From Lichtheimia corymbifera B2541 (Eukaryota > Mucoromycota > Mucoromycetes > Mucorales > Lichtheimiaceae), in assembly GCA_000697475.1 (NCBI GenBank), contig JNEU01000742.1, positions 100,565-164,564 on the forward strand: a stretch of DNA of 64,000 bases, given 5' to 3'. The position numbers and the translations under genes were made by a program. The number at the start of each line of letters is the position of its first letter. The stretch's first letter is position 1. The notes under the pieces are model-generated. The model had not been told where the DNA came from. It saw only the letters and a list, made by a program, of their open reading frames with translations, and made no database searches. Of this stretch, positions 24,528 to 35,569 are shown in pieces.

Positions 24528-26445
24528 TTATAGAAATTGTCGTCGATGCAAAAAGCTAAGTAAATCATATTTCGTAGCTACACCAAGACACCATTTTCGA
24601 TTGACATCGGTAACCATAGCAAACGAGTTCTTTTCAAAGAATTTGGCTATCGAGGATAATAAAGGCCATTAGCACTGTAATCACTACAATCCCCCCGCCA
24701 ATGATATAACTTACCAAGATCCGCGAGACTGGTATCGGGTGTAATCAATTGATACTTCAATGTACCAGTGGCCTTTTTAAATGTGAACATGCAATCCTGT
24801 ACTGCTGTCTTGGGTTGAATGACACCTTGATCCAGCCGTTCTTGCAGTGTCGTCAATGATACGTATCCAACCAATTTCTTGTTGTCAGTGCGAATGACCG
24901 GTAGTTGAGAAAATTCACGTTCCAACATGAGATCCAATGCATATGATACGGTGGCCGTGGGCGGAATCGTTACTGCTGCTGGAAGCTGTAGGTCTTCAAC
25001 ACTTGCCTATATTATGTACATCATGAGATTCTCCTATTATCAACTAGACCAATATTACTTACTGCACGGTAGCGATCCGTGGAGAGGAATTCGAGTTCTT
25101 GAGCCATTACATCGTCAGCCAAGTTGTTCTCCAAAAGCCAATCATCATTCAACAAGGTGGATCCATAATTCTTAGCCGTATCATTCAAAATGACGACTGA
25201 GCGATATTCATGCGTAGTGTGTTGGGAGAGCGTAGTTGCATGTTGAATGGCAGCTGCGACCACAGCACCCGATGATGGTCCTAACCATTGTTGCTTATAA
25301 GCGATCACGACGTTCCAATATCCAATAGTGTCCAAATCTTACCGCAAAAGATGCCATCACCACGGATAAGACGACGAGCAGTAGAGAATGCATCTTTGTC
25401 AGATACCTTGAACCAGCCATCCACCTTGGATCGGTCTAATGACTTTGGTACAAAGTTGCTTCCTAAATCTTCAATCTTCCAATCCTGTATGCGTTGCGTG
25501 AGTATACATATCATACTTACGTTTCATGCCGCCATATAGCTTACCGTACGACCATGTTCGATACTTCCAGCAGCCAAAACTGAATCTGTGGGATCCACAC
25601 CAAACACCTAATATTGATGTTGTCAATACATATATACATACACCATCCCACCCATGATGAGGAATAGCATACTTGAAGTTCAGGGATCTTGGCCTTTAAA
25701 GCAGTTGCAAGCTGGGTGATCATAAGACCGGATTCGACACCAACAAACAAGTGATCCAATCTCATTTGTGTTTGCTGCATAATCTCCTCTGCCAACTCGT
25801 CGTAATAGATTCCTTCCAACTTGGTCTAATTCATATCCAATGAACAAATGGCACTCCTGTATACATGTTCTCTTTCAATACCTCTTCAATAACGCGTGAG
25901 TTGGGTAATTGTTCCTTCAACTTGGTTGCAACAGAGAAAGCGCTTTCGGGAGCATCAGGTCGTGCTTCGGTTGGTGAACGCATGATTTCAGCACCGAGAG
26001 CTTTGAGCATTTGAATACGATCAATGGAAGTCTTTTCTGGAACAACGACAATGACACGGTGTGTCTTTGCAGCAGCGGCAGCAACAGCGATACCCAAGTT
26101 GCCGGAAGTTGGGATGATCAACGTATCGATTTTTGCAAGGTCTAGTACAATCCCTTGTTAATACAACCAGCATCTTCCTCATATATATATATATATAGCC
26201 ATATATACCTTTTACTATCTTGTGAGCAACACGATCCTTGTGGCTTCCGGTGGGGTTGGCAAGTTCAAGTTTTGCAAGTAGTTGGACTAAAGGGAGAGCA
26301 ATCGTTAGACGGCCAGCAAGCGGATGACGAGAAGCCCATTTATAAACAGACCTTGGTTATGGGGAGACAATCTAACCATGGGAGTCAAGCCCACATGGGT
26401 CGCAATGCTGTCTGCAATGGGTGGAGGTTGACGATCGAGTGGCAT
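24528..26445 (-). CDS. Cystathionine beta-synthase-like protein with two C-terminal CBS domains
   Basis: Nine exons, complement(24528..24646, 24715..25006, 25063..25280, 25343..25484, 25545..25607, 25673..25825, 25882..26141, 26209..26286, 26352..26445), 472 aa. True family members condense serine and homocysteine to cystathionine with PLP. Seen: TGSHKDR with the Schiff-base Lys, PTSGNLGI, ALGAEIMRSPTEA, the CBS-specific segment FVPKSLDRSKVDGWFKV, and CGPSSGA; then two CBS repeats (about 330-472). Oddities: the glycine-rich PLP phosphate loop, normally GxGTGGT, reads GVESGLMIT; GSVK is GSHK; and the usual NPxNPxAHY segment after the TEA region is missing. There is no heme-type N-terminus. I infer a divergent paralogue, possibly with changed or lost activity. 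One intron contains an (AT)n run near 26,180. It is divergent from ATG8, 619 bases apart. Confidence 0.85.
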
Positions 26446-27635
<1,190 letters not shown>

Positions 27636-27715
27636 TAGTCGTTATCCTCAACTTTATATCAAGCAAATACACACATATACAAAGCGTAAATGGGTTGTAG
27701 TACGTTGTTGTTCGC

Positions 27716-28143
27716 TTAGATGTTGAGCTTGGTGTGACGCCAGTTGCGGCGCTTGGCGTTCCAGCTGAAGGATTATAAATGTGTGAGTTGGATAGGGCCG
27801 GGAAGCAGTATATATGCATAGTATATCTTACCGGATCTTGGTATCAGCCTTCATACGGAACCAGTGAGGAAGAGGACGGTTTTGCTTTTGCTTCTTGGCG
27901 AGCTTAACCTTGGTGCGGAACGACTTGTTGGAAGGCTATACGCAATGAACGTCAATTGACTCATGTCTTTTATCGTTTCAATAGCCGAGCATCATCATCC
28001 ATCCATCCGTCCATCCATCCATCCATCATCTGCTGCTGCTTTTTCGCTCATCCATCATCCGTCGTCAATGTTGTAAATTCGTAATGGTGGTGGAGGCTCT
28101 TTGTGACAAAAGATGATACTCGGTTTATATGATAGCTTACCAT
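27716..28143 (-). CDS. RPL39: Ribosomal protein eL39
   Basis: Three exons, complement(27716..27764, 27832..27935, 28141..28143), 51 aa, the standard eL39 length. A component of the large subunit at the exit tunnel. The sequence [16 protein letters not shown] followed by [10 protein letters not shown] and the C-terminal [11 protein letters not shown] identify it. The start codon is alone in exon 1: the donor follows the ATG directly. The first intron is 205 bases, long for this window, and contains a (GATG)n run on the sense strand at 27,991-28,030. Confidence 0.95.
27936..28140 (-). repeat. GATG-type tetranucleotide repeat inside the eL39 start-codon intron
   Basis: On the sense strand the middle of the intron reads as imperfect GATG repeats at 27,991-28,030, next to a short CAG run at 28,031-28,041. 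A similar tract sits in the corresponding intron of eS17. Confidence 0.85.
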
Positions 28144-28681
28144 TGCAAATCGGTCAATGGGGAAAGAGGGAGACCACTGGCTACACCAGGCCAAGCGCTT
28201 ATTGGCAGCGGCACAAGAAATCTCTCTCTCTCATAACCAGCAGCTTCGACCTATCACCTGCACCTGCACCCTCTTACCTCCATGTACTTGAAATATATTA
28301 GCTATCGATCAAGATTTCAATAAAAAGCGATTGCAATTCGATTTACCTATTCAATATCATCCAATTCAGCTCATCGTTATATTACTACTCATCTCGTTGA
28401 TAGCTTACAGTCGCGTGACCATCATCATCGTCATCATTGCAGCATTCTCATATCCGAGAAGGGGAAGGATCTCCCTAAAACAACCTAGCGTCAACCTTAC
28501 TTGCAATAAACAAAATCAATCAACAACACTTGAGATGCCAGATCACGGCAAAAAGTGCGTGAGTACGAGCCCCATCCACTTTATATGGTAGTTGCTATGT
28601 CATCGCCATGGTTGTTGAGCAACATGCCAAGGATACCAACATCGTGGATACCACCTTCAAAGCCTCATTATCCGACGACAC
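28144..28681. other. Intergenic region upstream of eL39
   Basis: The eL39 promoter must lie here. A (TC)n run occurs near 28,223. An ATG at 28,535 opens a short reading that could be spliced toward the ORF at 28,682, but I could not find a frame-consistent join. Confidence 0.4.
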
Positions 28682-29062
28682 GTGGTCATTCTTGGTTGTG
28701 TTCTCAGCCGCGCCTTTTTCATTTGCATAGATGTTCTTCCTCAGCAACGTCCGATGTTGCATGATCTGCCATGTCCGGCCACTCGCTTCTTATTATGTTT
28801 CAAGGAGAAAGTGCGGCAAGGGGGGCATTTGTATGATAACCGTACGAGCATACATATAGCATTTTGTCTCTTGTGCGATCCAATGGGCAATGATGTACAA
28901 CAAAAAAAAAAGCAGCAGCTGACTGAAATCATGTCATTGTTCCTCTCCTGGATGCAAGATCTAGCCGATGAAAGCCGTCATCAACGGATGATGAAATTGT
29001 TGGTCCATAGCAAAATCAAAATCCATAATGGGATCATGACCTGTTGGCAAGCATATATGTAG
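28682..29062 (+). CDS. Uncharacterised ORF, possible 3' exon
   Basis: An open frame of 126 codons. The second half, containing HIAFCLLCDPMGNDVQQ and a helical EIMSLFLSWMQDLADES stretch, has plausible coding composition, but no family was recognised and the true 5' boundary is uncertain. A good acceptor (GCATAG) at about 28,729 would start the coding part at DVLPQQ. Upstream sequence in another frame (YVIAMVVEQHAKDTN, near 28,591) also looks coding, but no intron joining the two in frame was found. It may be a real small gene with unusual splicing or a chance ORF. Confidence 0.25.
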   Translation: MVILGCVLSRAFFICIDVLPQQRPMLHDLPCPATRFLLCFKEKVRQGGHLYDNRTSIHIAFCLLCDPMGNDVQQKKKQQLTEIMSLFLSWMQDLADESRHQRMMKLLVHSKIKIHNGIMTCWQAYM

Positions 29063-29217
29063 TGAATTGTAGCAGTAGCAGTAGTAGGACAAGGATTAGA
29101 TGCTGCATGCAATAACTTGTCTTATGCCAAGCCAAAAGGGAAAATAGGATGCGGTCTCGTTCTCTCCTTTTGCCTAATTTTGGCTAATCCTAAATTGGCG
29201 CATCCGAAATGCCGCTT

Positions 29218-29225
29218 ATAAAAAG
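29218..29225 (+). promoter_or_regulatory. TATA box (TATAAAAA) of the CYSTM gene
   Basis: TATAAAAA sits about 55 bases before the start codon at 29,279, inside a small near-palindrome (CGCTTATAAAAAGCG). Spacing fits a short leader. Confidence 0.5.
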
Positions 29226-29278
29226 CGTCCACAAAATCATCCATCGCCAAACCATTACTCTTTTTCAAACTTATAAAC

Positions 29279-29896
29279 ATGTCTCCCAGGTATTGTACAT
29301 AGGATATAAGAGAGATAACATGTCGATCGTATAGGCTAACACGTAAACCTGCAGCCAACAAGAACAACAGCAACAAATGCCCGCCGTTGCCAACGCTTAC
29401 CCCACCACTCAAACCATGTCCCTTCAAAATGAGCAAACCAAGAAGGAAGAAGAAGGTATGCTTTTATGCTTGATCCCTTTTTGATTGGAATTATCATTTT
29501 AACATCCTCTTCTTGTCAATACAGTTGAGCCCTCCACCTCTTCCTTGCTCAGGTAAAAAGGCTACTAGATCAAATGCTAGAGCTCATGGATCAGGTTATT
29601 GACGTGCTGTTTTCTTTTGGAAACATTAGACTTCGTGGTGGTGGCTGTGTCAAGGACTGCCTTGCTACCATTTGCTTCTGCTGCGCTCTTGAAGCTATTT
29701 GCTGGTAAGTGCTATATACATGGATGAATGGGTTGAAATAGTGAACCATATGCTAATAACTGCTACTCTAATTTTAGCTGTAAGTTGACAATATGAATTG
29801 CAACCAAGCTGCAAAACCTTTCCATCGTCCCACATTCAACTAATCGACGTTTTCTTTTTTTCTACTATAGGCGAGATCGACGAGATTTGCTGCTAA
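29279..29896 (+). CDS. Small CYSTM-type cysteine-rich membrane protein
   Basis: Proposed exons 29279..29289, 29355..29455, 29525..29552, 29630..29704, 29778..29779, 29871..29896; 80 aa. The N-terminus is Gln-rich and disordered; the C-terminus has GGGCVKDCLATICFCCALE then further Cys residues, the cysteine-rich tail-anchored pattern of CYSTM proteins. These are small stress-linked membrane proteins in plants, fungi and animals. The end depends on splicing: with a 2-base exon CT between two well-formed introns the protein ends CCCEIDEICC; without the second intron it ends at a stop at 29,796 as CCCKLTI. I favour the former because the second intron has a GTAAGT donor and a strong polypyrimidine tract. 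The gene is otherwise ordinary. Confidence 0.78.
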
Positions 29897-31021
29897 AGTG
29901 CCTGAATGTGCCATTGGCACACCATGATGAAACATTACGGAATAAAGTGTACCCATTATTTTGCCTATTAGCCTTGTATGTACGTTGCACCAAAGTGAAA
30001 AAAAGTACCATATTTGCACAAAACACCTGATATGGGTAGCCCCTCTCCCCTTTCTTTATTCTGCATGACGTTTTGTCCGACATTATGGTTCCATGTCATT
30101 CGACCAAAGTGTGTATGTGTATGTACACAAGAGACGTATGTAAATATCGCCCTCGTAGCACATGCATGACGTATCAGTGGATATATCACAAGAGATAGAC
30201 CCATTTACTTTCAAACTTGGGCCAACCAGCATATGCAACTTGTATTAAAATAAAACACTGCAGTACAATGATCAACGAATTTTATCCCGCAAGAGTCAAA
30301 TTTACCTCTAAACGGCAACGGGGCACCTGTAATGTCTCGGTTTAATCAAGCCACCATGGATGTGCCACTGCCAAGACTCCAACCCAGATGCCTGGCCAAA
30401 TAAATGTTATTGTGGCGGAAATCAATTCAACCTGGGTTCGTCTATTCTAAAAACACACACATCCCATAATCAGCGCTATAATGATAGTCAGGAACACAGA
30501 TCTAGAACATGTTTGGCCCTAATATAAAGCTCTCCGCGCTCGCATATATTTGTTCCAGATTCAATTGTAAGAATTGGTACAGCAAAGTATGAAATATGAG
30601 GGTCGTTCTTGGATGGGAAAAAGTGCCACAAGTGATGATCAACACCCAAACGCAGCATGCAAACGCCTGGTGTATTCAAAAATCAACAATTACAAAAAGA
30701 AAGGCTTTCGGAGCTGGGTCATAGTTGCGCCGAAGTGCCATTCCTGCACGCTTTTATTGCATAAATCTTAGATCTTTTGTATCTCATGCCAGATCGCCAT
30801 GCATAAACATAGCAAATGCAAGCATACGCTTACGTACGTGCTTGATCATTTTAATGTGTGCTGATATCCATATGCACTACGTCACTTTGGGATTCATCAA
30901 ACCAGCAAGGAGATGCTGAAATCCGATTGGAAGATGACCAACGGACAAATAAAACAAAGGTCGTGTATTCATTTTCATTCACACTTTCTCTTTTTCTCTT
31001 TATAATATTCCCTTCACAACA
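29897..31021. other. Intergenic, no gene seen
   Basis: About 1.1 kb. Short ORFs on both strands lack motifs. A CT-rich leader precedes the GNAT start codon at 31,022. Confidence 0.55.
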
Positions 31022-31528
31022 ATGACGCTAGATCTCATCTATGAACCAGCAAAAGAGGATGACCTTGACGTGATCACTGCCATTGAAACAGCATCCTACC
31101 ACCCAGATGAAGCGGCCACTCGTGAACAACTCGCCAACCGTATCCAATACGCCCTTACATCCGATATCAACTTATTCATGGTTGCTCGTCGCTCATCCGA
31201 TCGTGAGCTTGTTGGCTATGTTTGCAATACACTTTCAAAGGATCCCCTTGTCACTGATGAATCCATGAAAACCCATGACCCTGAAGGCAAAACGGTGTGC
31301 CTGCATAGCGTGTGCGTATCACCAAACGCGCGTCGACAAAAGATTGCATCGCGTCTCATGAAGCATTGGATCGAAATCATTCGTAACGAGAAACGATATC
31401 AGCGTATTGCATTGATGAGCCGCCCTAATCTCATCCCTCTCTACGAATCTGTGGGGTTCAAGACCCTTGGCAAAAGCTCGGTGGTGCATGGACCTGACCC
31501 GTGGTATGACGCCGTCATTGACTTGTAA
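31022..31528 (+). CDS. GNAT N-acetyltransferase (AANAT/Paa1-like)
   Basis: Single exon, 168 aa, unusual in this intron-rich window. The GNAT fold transfers acetyl from acetyl-CoA to an amine. The segment LHSVCVSPNARRQKIASRLMKHW corresponds to the beta4-alpha3 region with the pyrophosphate-binding loop, here RRQKIA rather than the more usual R/QxxGxG/A, so the second Gly is changed. The N-terminal YHPDEAATREQLANR resembles the YPxDEA segment of fungal arylalkylamine/polyamine acetyltransferases. The late SRPNLIPLYESVGF matches the motif B region. Substrate is probably an amine but cannot be fixed. It converges with the JMJD7-like gene, 18 bases apart. Confidence 0.88.
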   Translation: MTLDLIYEPAKEDDLDVITAIETASYHPDEAATREQLANRIQYALTSDINLFMVARRSSDRELVGYVCNTLSKDPLVTDESMKTHDPEGKTVCLHSVCVSPNARRQKIASRLMKHWIEIIRNEKRYQRIALMSRPNLIPLYESVGFKTLGKSSVVHGPDPWYDAVIDL

Positions 31529-31546
31529 GCGTAATATACATATATT

Positions 31547-32780
31547 TCATAGACAACGATGAACGAGACCACGAACAGAGCTCATGCTGGGATATAATGT
31601 GTTGCGATAATCCATGTCATACCACGCATTAATGGCAATAACACCTTCGTCTCCATGTTGCAAAACTTGATGAAACCAGAGTGCTGATAATGCAAGAATG
31701 TGAGAATAGGGAAAAAGAAGCCAGTATATGTATGTAACTCACCAGGAAGATAAAGCATCTCACCCGCTTTTACCTTGACAACAATGGGACGAGCATACTT
31801 GAAGCGAGGAAAACGTTCAAGATCTGGATGTAAAGGATCCACAGGTATCCAAGGTGTTTCAGTAGGAGGATCAAGTGGGGTCAAATCCATTGAAGGAGAA
31901 TAAATGGCTGTTGGAAAAGTGGATTCTGGATGATACATGCATGAGTATCCAATCTTTTTGTGTTGTACTGTAGTTGCTTCTTTTCCTGTTACCATGGAGA
32001 CAATAGTATTCGGAAGGCGGTATCAACACAAAGGTTTTTTCACCACGTATAACTGCATAGCAATTTTCATAAGGGTCTTTGTGCAATGATGTAATGCTCT
32101 TGTCGTTGCCCATCCAGAAATTGACAGCATCCGGTTTTTTGCCAAGTGCCTCGCTACACCATGATATCTCCTCATCAATGTCATCTTTGAGTGCTGAAAA
32201 CTCGGTGTGCAAACTGTCGTTTTGTAATGAGATATAATGCGCATGGGGTGTGTTGCGTTTTCCTTGGATGATGTCGAGGAAGTCATTAAAGGGCATCGAT
32301 TCTTCATGCGGCAACACAAAGTACTCGCGATCTGTGTTCGGATCATAGGTCACTGCATCTGCGTAGCTGCATAACAACGACTTGGTGAATTCATGGATCA
32401 TAAAATCGGGTCCTTTTTTTCTTACCCGTTGGGTGTGGCTATATACGTTATATATTCATAAGCTTCTCTTTTCATCATTCATCATGCGTTGATCACGTAC
32501 TTGCCACTGTAACAACCGATTCACCCATCTTCTCCCGAAAATAGTCATCACTCCACCGTTTCAATGCTGGCCAATGCGATATTGCATTTTTGATCACTGC
32601 AGGCCTGTTGGGATGGACACAATTTCTGAGGAATTCCACTGGGGTTGGTGGCGAGTCGTATGTGTGGATATAGGTGCCATTGATGTCTATAAGCATGTAT
32701 TAATGCAATCATCAAAAAGCAGTATGGAATGATATTTTACCTTGGTATTCTTGTATAAAGTTGATAATTTCTTCTTCCAT
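31547..32780 (-). CDS. JmjC-domain protein, JMJD7-like lysyl hydroxylase
   Basis: Six exons, complement(31547..31683, 31743..31967, 31993..32366, 32426..32438, 32501..32686, 32741..32780), 324 aa (human JMJD7 is about the same length). The 2OG-Fe(II) oxygenase JMJD7 hydroxylates a Lys of DRG-type TRAFAC GTPases. Matches: [43 protein letters not shown], the iron-ligand pair in [12 protein letters not shown] (HxD), then [29 protein letters not shown] (distal His) and INAWYDMDY. Exon 3 (TTPNG region) is only 13 bases. After PPSEYYCLH the frame moves; the best GT-AG solution is a 25-base intron (31968-31992), or 34 bases with a donor nine bases earlier. Both are very short, so a frameshift is an alternative. 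Confidence 0.88.
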
Positions 32781-32994
32781 TATCAAGAGAACAAGGCGGT
32801 GGGGTGGTGGAAGAGGATAATTGAAAAGGGAAGAAAGAGAAAATGAGTGTAAGGGGAAAGAGGATCCCGACATCAGCATTTTCAACTCAGGCGTGCTTGT
32901 GAGTGCGTGCGTGCAGCAATTGAATTAGCCCCATGCAATTTCCAAACCAAGATCTCTTTCTCTTTCACATTCTATTTCATATCGTTTAATCATC
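32781..32994. promoter_or_regulatory. Compact bidirectional promoter, JMJD7-like / eS17
   Basis: Only 214 bases separate the two start codons, so both genes are probably driven from here. It holds a (GTGC)n-like stretch around 32,895-32,915, a CAATT pair, and a CT-rich leader on the eS17 side. Confidence 0.55.
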
Positions 32995-33635
32995 ATGGTA
33001 AGATTAACATTTCATCATTGATAGATGGATGGATGGATGGATGAATGGATAAGCTGATGGATGGATGGATGTGTGATTTAGGGTCGTGTTCGCACCAAGA
33101 CTGTCAAGAAGGCTTCTCGTGTCCTTATTGAGAAATATTATCCTCGCCTCACTCTCGATTTCCAAACCAACAAGCGTATCTGCGATGAGGTCGCTATTAT
33201 CCAATCCAAGCGTCTTCGTAACAAGATTGCTGGTTTCACCACCCATTTGATGAAGCGTATCTCTCGTGGTCCTGTTCGTGGTATCTCCTTCAAGCTCCAA
33301 GAAGAGGAACGTGAACGTCGTGATAACTATGTGCCCGAGCAATCTGCTTTGGATACCTCTGCTATTGAGATTGATCCTGAGACTGAGGTAAATATCATCA
33401 TTTCATTTTCAATGTGTGGCGGTTGGATCTTTCGATGGCCAAAACTATATTGTTATTACTCGGTGTCAAGATCCATCCGTACTAACCAGTAGATCCTGCT
33501 GCGTATCCGTTTTCTTTGTAGGACTTGCTCAAGTCCCTCAACTTTGAAAACCTGCCTGGTGTCCGCGTTACCGCTCCCGTCGCTGCTTTCACTCCCAAGG
33601 ACAACCGTCGCCGTGACAACGCTCGTCGTGCTTAA
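32995..33635 (+). CDS. RPS17: Ribosomal protein eS17
   Basis: Three exons: 32995..32997, 33082..33387, 33522..33635; 140 aa, the typical eukaryotic length. A small-subunit component. The sequence [20 protein letters not shown] and the following [18 protein letters not shown] are diagnostic, and the C-terminus (RRRDNARRA) is basic. As in eL39, exon 1 is the start codon alone, and the 84-base first intron holds GATG-type repeats (33,021-33,070) on the sense strand. Confidence 0.97.
32998..33081 (+). repeat. GATG-type tetranucleotide repeat inside the eS17 start-codon intron
   Basis: The intron is mostly GATG units with a few substitutions, from 33,021 to 33,070. It is the sense-strand counterpart of the tract in the eL39 first intron. 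Confidence 0.85.
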
Positions 33636-33712
33636 GTTTGTAGACTCTTCTCATGTTGATAAACAATCCAATTCAATACTATTCCCAATAATCAATGTGA
33701 TGGGTTCTGGGT

Positions 33713-34132
33713 TTATTCAATCGGGAGAATATTGACTATGGAAGAATGGATACTTTGGTGGTGGATACAAAAAGGAGCAAAGTGAGTGCTGGGAATGTAT
33801 ATTGGTGGGCCGTCTTCATCAGAAATATGTCCAAAGAGCCTTGGTGGTTGAGTATTGATGCATCGGGTGATTGATGCTGTTGGTACTGCGTGGTAGGCAT
33901 GCTGATCAAGATATTGGCTGTCGAAAAATAGTTGCTGCATATCAAGCATGGTTGTAAAATGCCTTTGGTTGATCCTTGATCCACCATCATCATCCTCAGT
34001 CGTATTCATGTGATATGATCCAAATCCTTCCTGCTGACTGCGTGCCAGGTAACCAAAGCAACATCCCCACTGCACTTGTTTGCACCATCCATCATAAGTC
34101 CGATACTGGGATAAAGTGATCGCTTCTGACAT
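33713..34132 (-). CDS. Uncharacterised ORF, possible 3' exon of a small gene
   Basis: An open frame of 139 codons with Gln/His/Asp-rich, plausible coding composition and a possible acceptor (AGGAAG) just before the ATG at 34,132. Upstream on the same strand, near 34,440-34,565, a second coding-looking stretch (MTAHTWHLQHSFRTGYERG) ends at a possible donor. The two could be exons of one gene, but no join was proven. No domain was recognised; CCFGYLARSQQEGFGSY is the most distinctive segment. Confidence 0.3.
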   Translation of the reverse strand: MSEAITLSQYRTYDGWCKQVQWGCCFGYLARSQQEGFGSYHMNTTEDDDGGSRINQRHFTTMLDMQQLFFDSQYLDQHAYHAVPTASITRCINTQPPRLFGHISDEDGPPIYIPSTHFAPFCIHHQSIHSSIVNILPIE

Positions 34133-35569
34133 GCTTCCTTTCTCATGCGACTATTGCAAGTTGTGGCAGCTTACGTTGAGGAGTACTGATGATGGGTATC
34201 AATGGCTACCATCATGCCGTATACCTTATCTTGTGAACCTCATTGTTAGCCATCGTTTCTTTGTCAAATGTCTCATTCATTCCCTTTGTTTACCTTGGGT
34301 AGATCATTGTATAGAAAACTACTTGTAGCACATGTGAAATTGTGGGTGTATAAAGAATGATAATGATGATGATGATGTCTTCTGTGGTTGTTGCGTAATA
34401 GATCAAGCTGTTCCACATGTTTTATTCACACCAGGAAGACTTCTCTTGAAACTGGTTGCTGGTTGTCCCCACGTTTGACAAGGAACTTGAGCCTTCGCTT
34501 CTTGCATGCCCCTTTCATAACCAGTACGAAATGAGTGCTGAAGGTGCCATGTATGTGCTGTCATCGTTTGTCGTCACAAAGAAGTCGTCATAATGGTCGA
34601 TGTCAAGTTGAGCGAAATGCAGTTGAGTTGGACGAAGAGTAGACGTGAAGGAAGAGCACCGGATTTATTCTGCCCCAACTTGTCCTTATTCACCACCTGT
34701 CAGTTACACCACCCACTCACCCTCCGACCTACCAAATGCATAATTGTATCACCCCTGGTGATTTATTAGTTGTCATTGTCCTCATAGCTATAATAAACCT
34801 TGATACATATATTTCATTATGAGTGCGTAAAGGGAGGAATAAGGTTGCAAGGCGAAAGGGGTGCAGTCTTCGGTTTCCAGGTAACCGCAATCAACAAATG
34901 TCTTTGTGTATATAAAAAGGGAAATAGTAGCAGTGAACAAAGAAGATGAAAGAGGCATTTATTATACATTTATACTATCTACAACTTTGGGCATCATCAT
35001 CGTCCCCTTCAGAATGGCTCTCGACCTGTACAATATAGGCCCTTCTCGTAATATGTTGGTAGTTACCCTTTCGAGGATTGGAACGATGAAGGACCATTAT
35101 TCTTTAGAATAGAAGATGAACGAGTTCAGTATGAGTGTGGGCAAGGAATGAATATATGCATACATCATATATTCTGATACATACACAAAGAGAGGGTTGC
35201 AGTTTAAGAAAAAAGCTGATCCTCCCTTGAGTTTCAGGACGCGAGTTACCAATCCAAATGTATGTTACTACGGTACATCCAAATGTGACATTGTTGGGAT
35301 CATTATTTGTCATACACTTACCATCAATGATATACATGTTCGTTGTTATTGGAAGGTGTTTAGATACGTACCTTCCTGAAGGCAATCATCATCCATTTGT
35401 GCAGCAACATGTGAAGGGCGTACGTGTGTAGCCACCATGAGCAGTTCCAACCAATTCCTCGCTTCGCATATAGTAGTTCCCTCGACGCCATCCATCGGGA
35501 AGAAGCAGCTCCATCACGGTTACATATGTATAGCATACATAGGTAAAACATGAAGCTACCTGTTCCTCA
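34133..35569. other. Gene-poor stretch with scattered coding-like pieces
   Basis: Minus-strand stretches at 34,440-34,565 and 35,390-35,520 (the latter reading MELLLPDGWRRGNYY) look coding in part but have no recognised family and no reliable joins. On the plus strand a TATATAAAAAGG (about 34,909-34,920) precedes a very short ORF (MALDLYNIGPSRNML, at 35,013). Confidence 0.3.
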
